Shown one piece after another: positions 1-4,851 of a stretch of DNA of 5,372 bases (positions are counted from its first letter, which is position 1; each line of letters opens with the position of its first letter). This DNA is from Gammaproteobacteria bacterium. Lineage in GTDB: Bacteria; Pseudomonadota; Gammaproteobacteria; SZUA-229. The DNA lies in contig JAOUQA010000174.1 of the NCBI GenBank assembly GCA_029879605.1, forward strand, positions 1 through 5,372. The letters are read 5' to 3'. The notes beneath the pieces were generated by a model. That model had not been told where the DNA came from and did not search any database. It saw only the letters and a program-made list of their open reading frames with translations. The translations under genes and the position numbers were made by a program.

Positions 1-697
1 AATGCTTACACTCTGCCAGAATTGCGGCCTAGAGTATTTCCAGGGTTTTTATTTCTGCAAGCCACAACTGGTAAAACAGAAACATATCCCTGCCAATAAA
101 GCAGTAGCATTAAACCTGCTCAATAAACTACAAAACCCAGATATTGAGTTTGAAACCCTGGAATCCATCCTGGCACAGGATGTTGCCCTGTCATATAAGT
201 TTCTTCGCTATATAAACAGTGCGGCTTTCTCACTACGTAGAGAAATCGACTCGATAAAGGATGCTATTGCCCTGCTGGGCATTAAAAACACCCGAAACTG
301 GGTCTCTATGCTGCTGATGTCAAAAACAGGTGAAAACAAACCTGATGAACTAATTTCGATTGCCCTGATTCGAGGTAAAATGTGTGAGTTAATGGCTGAA
401 AAAATTCAGCCGGAAATCAGAAACCAGATGTTTATTGTTGGACTATTCTCTGTACTGGATGCACTAATGGATATGGAAATGATTGATTTACTGGACACCA
501 TCATCCTCAGTAGCCCTATAAAAATGGCTCTGCTGGATCATGCCGGTGATCATGGCAAAATCCTTGATTATGTACTGCTCTATGAACAGTTTCAGTGGGA
601 TAAAATACTTAAAACCGGTATTAAACCTTCTGTTTTTACCGACGCCTACCTGGAAGCCGTTGAATGGGGAAAAACACAGATAGCCGCAATCAACTAA
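1..697 (+). CDS. EAL-HDOD signalling protein, C-terminal part (5' end outside window)
   Basis: This is the end of an EAL-HDOD protein (COG3434 type), cytoplasmic and tied to c-di-GMP signalling. The frame is open from base 2 to TAA at 695-697 (231 codons plus stop). The first visible Met is almost certainly not the start. Its YFQGFYFCKP (residues 12-21) is the final EAL-domain motif, with Q14 matching Q187 of the complete paralogue at 1953-3161, so about 173 N-terminal residues lie left of the window. An HDOD domain follows from about residue 29 (IPANK) to about 200, with SYKFLRYINS (64-73), SIKDAIALLG (84-93) and a KMCEL segment (126-130). HDOD domains resemble HD hydrolases but lack the metal-binding HD pair and are thought to act in protein interaction or regulation. 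Family assignment is firm. Catalytic competence cannot be judged because most EAL residues are missing. The gene ends 11 bp from the convergent CopD-like gene. Confidence 0.9.
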   Translation, partial: MLTLCQNCGLEYFQGFYFCKPQLVKQKHIPANKAVALNLLNKLQNPDIEFETLESILAQDVALSYKFLRYINSAAFSLRREIDSIKDAIALLGIKNTRNWVSMLLMSKTGENKPDELISIALIRGKMCELMAEKIQPEIRNQMFIVGLFSVLDALMDMEMIDLLDTIILSSPIKMALLDHAGDHGKILDYVLLYEQFQWDKILKTGIKPSVFTDAYLEAVEWGKTQIAAIN

Positions 698-711
698 CAC
701 CCGTTCTGTTA
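695..711. repeat. Short inverted repeat spanning two convergent stop codons
   Basis: TAACA (695-699) and TGTTA (707-711) pair around a 7-nt loop. The first arm begins with the stop of the EAL-HDOD gene and the second ends with the stop of the CopD-like gene. A 5-bp AT-rich stem with no T-run is too weak to call an intrinsic terminator. It is noted only because no better terminator exists between the two convergent genes. Confidence 0.2.
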
Positions 712-1173
712 AAGATAACGCCCACCACTGGCAACAATAACAACTATTAAGCCCAGTATGATATTCACTCCAACCATAAAACGTATTTTTGCCAGTGCCT
801 CACCACCTGCTGGCCAGTCGCTGATAATAATGGCTGTGGATAACTTCTTATAGGGAACAAAATAAACATACAGGTAAATCAAAATCATCAGGATACCCAG
901 GCCCGCCATTAAATGAATATATAAAGGCGCAGTCGCCATGCCCTGCCAGATAGAATAAACCATTAAAAATCCTGTAACAGGTAACAGAATCACTGATAAC
1001 CAGACAAACGGGAAAAACCGCTCAAAAACCCCTTTCCACAACTTGAGTCGATGTGGTGGCTCAAGCTGACTAACGGCCACTGGCCTGAGGAAAGCATGGG
1101 CAAAAATCATTCCTCCGACCCATAATACGGCGGCAAGAACATGTAATAAATTATAAATGCTATTTAAGGTCAT
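709..1173 (-). CDS. CopD-like small integral membrane protein
   Basis: This 154-residue protein has four predicted membrane helices, at about residues 4-27, 53-74, 82-106 and 131-150. The first helix carries LLHVLAAVLWVGGMIF (9-24), the His/Trp/Gly-Gly signature typical of CopD-family membrane domains. H11 in helix 1 and H87 in helix 3 lie in the bilayer and could bind heme or copper, which is inference only. There is no cleavable signal peptide, and the length suits stand-alone single-domain CopD-like proteins, not the larger CopD copper importers. No copper-resistance genes (copA, copB, copC) are adjacent, so a copper role should not be assumed. The ATG at 1173 has only a weak GAG SD about 7 nt upstream. 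On this strand a possible -10 (TATAAC, plus-strand 1225-1230) overlaps the hopJ promoter, but no good -35 accompanies it. It is divergent from hopJ and convergent with the first EAL-HDOD gene. Confidence 0.75.
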   Translation of the reverse strand: MTLNSIYNLLHVLAAVLWVGGMIFAHAFLRPVAVSQLEPPHRLKLWKGVFERFFPFVWLSVILLPVTGFLMVYSIWQGMATAPLYIHLMAGLGILMILIYLYVYFVPYKKLSTAIIISDWPAGGEALAKIRFMVGVNIILGLIVVIVASGGRYL

Positions 1174-1201
1174 AAAATTACTCGGCTAATTTTGTTAGAA
1201 A

Positions 1202-1232
1202 TTGACATCCCGTCTAGCTGAACCGTTATAAT
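1202..1232 (+). promoter_or_regulatory. Probable sigma70 promoter of the HopJ-family gene
   Basis: A perfect -35 hexamer TTGACA (1202-1207) is followed by a perfect -10 hexamer TATAAT (1227-1232). The spacer is 19 nt, two longer than ideal; reading GTTATA (1225-1230) as the -10 gives 17 nt. Transcription would start near 1239 and leave an AT-rich leader of about 45 nt before the ATG at 1284. The site lies in the 110-bp divergent gap between the CopD-like gene and the HopJ-family gene. Confidence 0.6.
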
Positions 1233-1283
1233 CCACTGACGAACAATAATAATCAATTTGTATAACAAATAATAATATTTCTT

Positions 1284-1643
1284 ATGACAACTCAAGATTT
1301 AATTAGCAGAATCAGAAAAGAGCCTGGTACGATTCATTTTGATGAAGTAATTCAGCACATTAATGAGCATTATCAATACATACCTGCGCGCTTCACCAAT
1401 GGCTCAGGAGATGACATGGTTATCAATGAAGCTGGTAATAACGAAGGCTCATGCAAAATTTTTGCCTTTGGCCAGCTTGCCAGACTTTCAGAAGCTGAAA
1501 CCTTAACCTGCTTTGGTCAGTATTACCGGGATGATGTATTAAACAACCCACATAGCAATGACCACGCAAATATACGCATGTTTATCAAGTACGGCTGGCA
1601 AGGTATAAACTTTGATTCAGAAGCACTGATCAAAAAACCTTAA
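1284..1643 (+). CDS. HopJ-family protein (HopJ type III effector domain, PF08888)
   Basis: This 119-residue protein spans the full length of the HopJ family. The conserved core is visible: PARFTNG (34-40), INEAGNNEGSCKIFAFGQL (47-65), ETLTCFGQYYRDDVL (72-86), then DHANIRMF (93-100) and GWQGINF (104-110). The name comes from a Pseudomonas syringae Hop candidate. The family is widespread in free-living proteobacteria and other microbes with no type III secretion, and its biochemical role is unknown, so this should not be read as a virulence effector. No secretion genes or chaperone are nearby. The ATG at 1284 is the only sensible start, because an in-frame TAA at 1263-1265 closes the frame upstream. 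No SD precedes it; the leader is AT-rich. A near-consensus promoter lies at 1202-1232. It is convergent with the small gene at 1666-1854. Confidence 0.9.
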   Translation: MTTQDLISRIRKEPGTIHFDEVIQHINEHYQYIPARFTNGSGDDMVINEAGNNEGSCKIFAFGQLARLSEAETLTCFGQYYRDDVLNNPHSNDHANIRMFIKYGWQGINFDSEALIKKP

Positions 1644-1648
1644 CAGTC

Positions 1649-1673
1649 TTCATTAGTATATTCTTCTAATGAA
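1649..1673. terminator. Possible bidirectional hairpin between convergent genes
   Basis: TTCATTAG (1649-1656) and CTAATGAA (1666-1673) form a perfect 8-bp stem around a 9-nt loop. It starts five bases after the hopJ stop, and its right arm includes the stop codon of the small minus-strand gene. The position suits a shared terminator, but the stem is AT-rich and neither side has a U-tract, so efficient intrinsic termination is doubtful. Confidence 0.35.
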
Positions 1674-1854
1674 TAGCTGGGGCTTTCTTAATACTATTAT
1701 GATGATCCTGAATCCCGGGCCAACGAAGATCAAATGGTCGCTGCAACAGTCTGGGCAACATGATTTCAAAGCGTCGACCAAATCGACGTAAAGCCGGGAT
1801 TTGTATGAATTCAGGAACTGAATCAGAAGCTGGCTGGAGTATATTCTGGGTCAT
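1666..1854 (-). CDS. Small Arg-rich protein of unknown function (62 aa)
   Basis: I do not recognise a family. The 62-residue product has no signal peptide and no membrane helix. Its middle (about 21-45) is strongly basic and possibly amphipathic, with ALRRFGRRFE (21-30) and RLLQR (35-39) followed by a Trp-Pro pair at 45-46. It ends with HHNSIKKAPAIH. Such a profile would suit nucleic-acid, membrane-surface or protein binding, but that is only inference. The case that it is a real gene comes from its signals. AGGGAGGT lies just upstream, with GGAGG 6 nt from the ATG at 1854, the best SD in this window. An extended -10 promoter lies at 1879-1907, giving a leader of about 18 nt. It sits downstream of, and on the same strand as, the EAL-HDOD gene (98-bp gap), so readthrough from that gene is also possible. 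Its stop codon lies within a hairpin shared with the convergent hopJ. Confidence 0.65.
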   Translation of the reverse strand: MTQNILQPASDSVPEFIQIPALRRFGRRFEIMLPRLLQRPFDLRWPGIQDHHNSIKKAPAIH

Positions 1855-1860
1855 TTTTTA

Positions 1861-1868
1861 CCTCCCTT
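1861..1868 (-). promoter_or_regulatory. Strong Shine-Dalgarno site of the 62-aa gene
   Basis: The plus strand reads CCTCCCTT at 1861-1868, so the message carries AAGGGAGG. GGAGG is separated by 6 nt (TAAAAA) from the ATG at 1854. This near-ideal site and spacing fixes the start and supports translation of this short frame. Confidence 0.75.
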
Positions 1869-1878
1869 GTCATTCGGC

Positions 1879-1907
1879 AAAATAGCACTGTTAAAAATCA
1901 ACATCAA
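1879..1907 (-). promoter_or_regulatory. Probable extended -10 promoter of the 62-aa gene
   Basis: On the minus strand, TTGATG (plus coordinates 1902-1907) is followed after exactly 17 nt by TATTTT (1879-1884). A TG one base upstream of the -10 gives the TGnTATTTT extended form. Transcription would start near 1872, about 18 nt ahead of the start codon, leaving just room for the SD. The -35 lies within the palindrome at 1900-1914, which would suit repression by a dimeric regulator. Confidence 0.55.
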
Positions 1908-1914
1908 TGATGTT
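1900..1914. repeat. 15-bp palindrome: candidate operator or weak terminator
   Basis: AACATCA (1900-1906) and TGATGTT (1908-1914) are perfect inverted arms around one central base. Two readings are possible. As DNA, it is an operator-like site over the -35 of the 62-aa gene; ATCAA recurs at 1897-1901, 1903-1907 and 1916-1920. As RNA on the minus strand, a 6-bp stem with a 3-nt loop is followed by GATTTTT, which could be a weak terminator about 38 nt after the stop of the EAL-HDOD gene. The operator reading seems slightly better because the stem is short and AT-rich. Confidence 0.4.
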
Positions 1915-1952
1915 AATCAAGCTATATTTGCTTTTTTGACACCGAATACAGT

Positions 1953-3161
1953 TTAAAGGATTTCAACGACACTGTTAGCCCAGCCAGTGGCTTCCAGGTT
2001 AATTGCCGTTAATTCACTAACTGACAACGTTTTGAATTGAGCACGTTCAAAATCAGCAACTTCATAGGCAAGAACACAGTTTAATGCCTCGCCCATAACC
2101 CCCTGACGGGATAAAAGGGCTGAAACAATATCCTCACTCAATGGCAAAGGTGCAAGCACTTCTGATAATTCTCTTTCCAGTAAAATATCGAGCGATGAAA
2201 ACAGCCCTACGGTAAAAAACGATTCATGGCCTGCCAGTCCTGATTTTCTAGCCAGTAACTCGCACATTTTTGCCCGCCCCATGGCCAGGTGCATCATTTC
2301 CGAAGGACGATCGTCAAGACTTGATAACGCCAGCATTGAAGACCAGCTACGTAACTGATCACGTCCCAGTAAAACAATAGCCTGTTTAATTGATTCAATT
2401 TTACTCTGGGTACTAAAAAATGCAGAATTAATCAACTTGAGTATTTTATAGCTGATTGACACATCATAGCTGATCGCTTTTTCAAGCTCTTCTATATCAG
2501 ACTCAGGATCATTTAATACCGCCAGCAAATTTAGCAGGGAAATTTTATTTGCAGGCAAACTGACGCTTTTAATAATTCGTGGTCGACTTAAGAAATAACC
2601 CTGAAAATAATCGAACCCGAGCCCCTGGCAAAACTCAAACTCATCCAGCGTTTCTATTTTCTCAGCCAGTAATTTAGATTTATATTTTTTTAATTTATTA
2701 ACATGCTCAACTAACTGGCTCTCGGTTAGTTGCATAATATCTATTTTTATAATATCCGCGAGTGAAATTAATGGCTTATGAGAAATATTATAAATATAAT
2801 CGTCTAATGCAATAGTATAACCCTGATCAGTTAGATTTTTGACACCCTTGATTAACTTATAATTAACATCAATATCCTCCAGTACTTCCAGCACAACATC
2901 TTCAGGAGAAAAAGGCAGAGAAACATTTTCGTCCGTAAGGAAATATTCTGTCAGATTAATAAATGCCTTGCGATTACCCACCAGAGTCTCAAGACCAATA
3001 TCCATAAAACTATTAATAATAGTGGTTGATGTTGCACTTTCAGCATTATCATTATTTACATTTGCGCTATTATTTTCTCCAGATCTAAAAAGAAGCTCAT
3101 ACCCAAAAACCCCCATATTATTATTGTATATTGGCTGACGACCAATAAATATTTCTGACAT
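1953..3161 (-). CDS. EAL-HDOD protein, probable c-di-GMP phosphodiesterase or receptor
   Basis: This complete 402-residue protein has the usual length for the cytoplasmic EAL-HDOD family (COG3434; Vibrio cholerae CdgJ is a characterised example). The N-terminal EAL domain (about 1-195) starts with the family's typical FIGRQPIY. The EAL signature is altered to YELLFR (21-26), yet counterparts of the catalytic residues are present: E22, N69 (FINLTE), E92 (VLEVLED), D120 and D121 (ALDDY), K139 (IIKIDI), E167 (AEKIET) and Q187 (YFQGYF). The loop after the DD pair lacks the usual FGTG, as is common in this family. Activity is therefore possible but unproven. An HDOD domain occupies about 202-385 (LPANK, SYKILKLINS, SIKQAIVLLG) without metal-binding HD residues. 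There is no sensor or membrane segment. The start at 3161 is backed by AAGGAAG about 6 nt upstream. A paralogue lies at 1-697 in opposite orientation. The gene is divergent from the DsbA-like gene, and a palindrome sits in the gap. Confidence 0.93.
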   Translation of the reverse strand: MSEIFIGRQPIYNNNMGVFGYELLFRSGENNSANVNNDNAESATSTTIINSFMDIGLETLVGNRKAFINLTEYFLTDENVSLPFSPEDVVLEVLEDIDVNYKLIKGVKNLTDQGYTIALDDYIYNISHKPLISLADIIKIDIMQLTESQLVEHVNKLKKYKSKLLAEKIETLDEFEFCQGLGFDYFQGYFLSRPRIIKSVSLPANKISLLNLLAVLNDPESDIEELEKAISYDVSISYKILKLINSAFFSTQSKIESIKQAIVLLGRDQLRSWSSMLALSSLDDRPSEMMHLAMGRAKMCELLARKSGLAGHESFFTVGLFSSLDILLERELSEVLAPLPLSEDIVSALLSRQGVMGEALNCVLAYEVADFERAQFKTLSVSELTAINLEATGWANSVVEIL

Positions 3162-3190
3162 TAAATACTTCCTTTCTATATAAGAACTAT

Positions 3191-3204
3191 AAATGTATAC
3201 ATTT
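3191..3204. promoter_or_regulatory. 14-bp perfect palindrome in divergent promoter gap (candidate operator)
   Basis: AAATGTATACATTT is a perfect palindrome centred 36 bp upstream of the EAL-HDOD start (3161) and 58 bp upstream of the DsbA-like start (3256). On the plus strand it abuts a perfect -10 (TATAAT, 3205-3210). On the minus strand it overlaps a possible -10 (TATACA, plus 3194-3199) with a weak -35 (TTCAAT) 18 nt upstream. A dimeric regulator bound here could control both genes. No regulator is encoded in the window and I cannot name one. The surrounding AT-richness raises the chance of coincidence. Confidence 0.4.
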
Positions 3205-3210
3205 TATAAT
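3205..3210 (+). promoter_or_regulatory. Possible -10 element for the DsbA-like gene
   Basis: TATAAT is a perfect -10 hexamer, but no recognisable -35 lies 16-19 nt upstream. If used, transcription would begin near 3217 with a leader of about 40 nt. An alternative is TTGAAA (3219-3224), 18 nt, TACACT (3243-3248), which would start transcription at about the ATG itself. Confidence 0.3.
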
Positions 3211-3235
3211 GAAATAAATTGAAACAGATTTCATT
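3208..3235. repeat. 8-bp inverted repeat upstream of the DsbA-like gene
   Basis: AATGAAAT (3208-3215) and ATTTCATT (3228-3235) are perfect inverted copies separated by 12 bp. They flank the TTGAAA that could act as a -35. The symmetry is consistent with a second regulator site or a weak hairpin. The low sequence complexity means it may be chance. Confidence 0.25.
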
Positions 3236-3255
3236 TCTAACATACACTACGGAGT

Positions 3256-3903
3256 ATGAAAGAAATTAGAAAAAAATCTACCCTGTATTATATACATGAT
3301 CCTATGTGTAGCTGGTGCTGGGGATTCAGACCTTGCTGGTTAACCATCTGTAAAAACCTTAGAGATAAAATCAATATTCAATATGTACTTGGCGGCCTGG
3401 CACCTGATACAGATCAGGAAATGCCCGAAGAAAAACAATTAACCATTCGTCAAACATGGGAACAAATTCAACAGTCAATACCTGGAACCGAGTTTAATTT
3501 TAATTTCTGGATAGAATGCAAGCCCAGGCGATCAACCTACCCTGCCTGCCGCGCTATTATTGCTGCTAACAATCAGAATCCTTTTGCAGGTGAAAAAATG
3601 TTGCTTGCAATACAAACGGCTTATTATATCCAGGCAAAAAACCCTTCCGACAATCAAACACTGATTGAACTGGCTGAACAGATCAAACTTGATACTGAAC
3701 AGTTTTCAACTGATTTAATATCGGACGAAACACAGTTAAAATTAAATAAACAACTGGAACTAAGAAGAAAACTGCAAGTATATAATTTCCCGAGCCTGGT
3801 TCTAGAAACAGAACGGCAAACTGTATTGCTTGATCTTGATTACAATAATCCTTTATTCATTCTTAATCAAATTAATGAAATTATTGATCAGGATAATCAA
3901 TGA
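3256..3903 (+). CDS. DsbA-family thioredoxin-fold protein (COG3531-like)
   Basis: This 215-residue protein opens with a beta strand (LYYIHDPM) leading into the active-site motif CSWC (C18-C21) in the context DPMCSWCWGF, diagnostic of the predicted disulfide isomerases related to FrnE and COG3531. The cis-proline expected opposite the active site is P179 (NFPSLVL). The intervening region (about 25-170) is the helical insertion of DsbA-like folds. With no signal peptide or membrane anchor it should act in the cytoplasm, as a thiol-disulfide oxidoreductase or glutathione-dependent enzyme on an unknown substrate. Further Cys residues occur at 27, 32, 88 and 98. The start is odd: GGAG (3251-3254) is separated by only one base from the ATG at 3256, an in-frame stop at 3238 excludes extension, and the next Met (17) is too late because it adjoins the active site. 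Its stop overlaps the convergent pirin by 7 bp. Confidence 0.85.
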   Translation: MKEIRKKSTLYYIHDPMCSWCWGFRPCWLTICKNLRDKINIQYVLGGLAPDTDQEMPEEKQLTIRQTWEQIQQSIPGTEFNFNFWIECKPRRSTYPACRAIIAANNQNPFAGEKMLLAIQTAYYIQAKNPSDNQTLIELAEQIKLDTEQFSTDLISDETQLKLNKQLELRRKLQVYNFPSLVLETERQTVLLDLDYNNPLFILNQINEIIDQDNQ

Positions 3904-4757
3904 TCAGTATGAAATACCGCTTTATGACTGACCAGTTTACCATCACGATAATCGTTAAAAGCCCGTTCAATTTCCTCTCGTGTATTCATCACAAATGGTC
4001 CATATTGAACCACTGGCTCATTCACAGGTAAGCCGGCAATTAATACAAATCGACAGGCTTCACCATTAGCATGAATAACAACCCTGTCCCCATCTCCCAG
4101 TACCAGCAATGTATGCTTAAGCACTGGCTCATCTCCACAGCGTGCATCGCCTTCAAAAACATAAATAAAACTATTGAATGACGTGTCAATGTCATAAATA
4201 AATTCACTACCAGGTTCAAGACTAACATCCAGATACTTAACCCTGGTTATCGGATCATTAATCACACTCGTCTGCCCATTGTAATCACCACAAACTACGC
4301 GAACCTGAACCTGGTCCGTTTTAACCAGTGGAATAGCAGCCGGTGAGTATTCCTGGTACTCAGGATCTGACATTTTTTCTGCAGCTGGCAGATTAATCCA
4401 CAGTTGAAAGCCCCGCATCAATCCCTCTGACTGTTGTGGCATTTCCGAATGAATAACACCACTGGCCGCTTTCATCCACTGGGCGCCACCTGCCCTGAGG
4501 TCTCCTCGATTACCCATACTGTCCTGGTGCAACATATGCCCATCCAGCATATAGGTCAGGGTAACAAAGCCCCTGTGAGGATGATCAGGAAAACCGGCAA
4601 TATAATCATCCGGGTCACTGCTTGAAAAATGATCCAGTAACAAAAACGGATCAAGATTCTTCAACGCTGGCGTGCCAATAGTACGGTGCACAGAAACCCC
4701 CGCGCCTTCAGTTACTTCCATCGCTTTGAGTTTTTGCTTTATAGTACGTATTTTCAT
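3897..4757 (-). CDS. Pirin family protein (cupin, YhhW/PIR type)
   Basis: This is a bicupin of 286 residues (287 if the adjacent GTG at 4760 is used). The N-terminal pirin cupin carries the metal site in two motifs, FPDHPHRGF with H60 and H62 and SGVIHSEMP with H104 and E106 (287-residue numbering), the 3-His/1-Glu set that binds iron in human pirin and E. coli YhhW. Conserved family blocks include LDPFLLLDHF (36-45), GDLRAGGAQWM (86-96) and FQLWINLP (118-125). The C-terminal pirin domain (about 170-287) ends with a typical MNTREEIERAFNDYRDGKL. Members are cytoplasmic. Some degrade quercetin in vitro and others bind metabolic enzymes or transcription factors, so the physiological role here is open. 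I prefer the ATG at 4757 over the GTG because neither has a clear SD and ATG is commoner. The gene is convergent with the DsbA-like gene (7-bp overlap) and divergent from the DUF3025 gene. Confidence 0.92.
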   Translation of the reverse strand: MKIRTIKQKLKAMEVTEGAGVSVHRTIGTPALKNLDPFLLLDHFSSSDPDDYIAGFPDHPHRGFVTLTYMLDGHMLHQDSMGNRGDLRAGGAQWMKAASGVIHSEMPQQSEGLMRGFQLWINLPAAEKMSDPEYQEYSPAAIPLVKTDQVQVRVVCGDYNGQTSVINDPITRVKYLDVSLEPGSEFIYDIDTSFNSFIYVFEGDARCGDEPVLKHTLLVLGDGDRVVIHANGEACRFVLIAGLPVNEPVVQYGPFVMNTREEIERAFNDYRDGKLVSHKAVFHTDH

Positions 4758-4799
4758 CACAGTTAGCCAAAATCCCAGTCCACAAATGAATTAAATTTT

Positions 4800-4829
4800 A
4801 TTATAGAATAGACGCATACTCTCTATCTA
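4800..4829 (-). promoter_or_regulatory. Probable sigma70 promoter of the pirin gene
   Basis: On the minus strand, TAGATA (plus 4824-4829; four of six -35 positions) is followed after 18 nt by a perfect TATAAT (plus 4800-4805). Transcription would start near 4793, about 36 nt before the pirin ATG at 4757. It lies in the 94-bp gap shared with the divergent DUF3025 gene, for which I found no comparable promoter. Confidence 0.45.
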
Positions 4830-4851
4830 ATCAATTATATCGTTATTAACC

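Noticed and set aside
488..700. 70-codon open frame on the minus strand inside the first EAL-HDOD gene
   Set aside because: It lies fully antisense to a well-supported coding region, has no recognisable motif, and reads as a shadow of the real frame.
709..1173. Annotation as a copper resistance gene (copD), or as HemJ
   Set aside because: The helix 1 signature supports CopD-like membership, but the protein is short and has no copper-gene neighbours, and the pattern is not that of HemJ. A specific gene symbol is not justified.
1284..1643. HopJ-family gene as part of a type III effector or toxin system
   Set aside because: There is no secretion apparatus, chaperone or effector-type promoter, and the family is common in organisms with no such system.
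1936..1941. Plus-strand TTGACA that could be a -35 for an antisense transcript into the EAL-HDOD gene
   Set aside because: No -10-like hexamer lies 15-19 nt downstream; the nearest AT-rich hexamer (TTTAAA) is only about 10 nt away.
4040..4228. 62-codon minus-strand frame inside the pirin gene
   Set aside because: It overlaps the pirin C-terminal domain in another frame of the same strand, and the pirin motifs settle which frame is real.
4434..4625. 63-codon plus-strand frame antisense to pirin
   Set aside because: It is antisense to the conserved metal-binding part of pirin and has no independent start signals or family match.
3897..4760. Pirin start at the GTG at 4760
   Set aside because: The GTG is directly followed by ATG at 4757. 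With no SD favouring either, ATG is the more likely start, and the difference is one residue.
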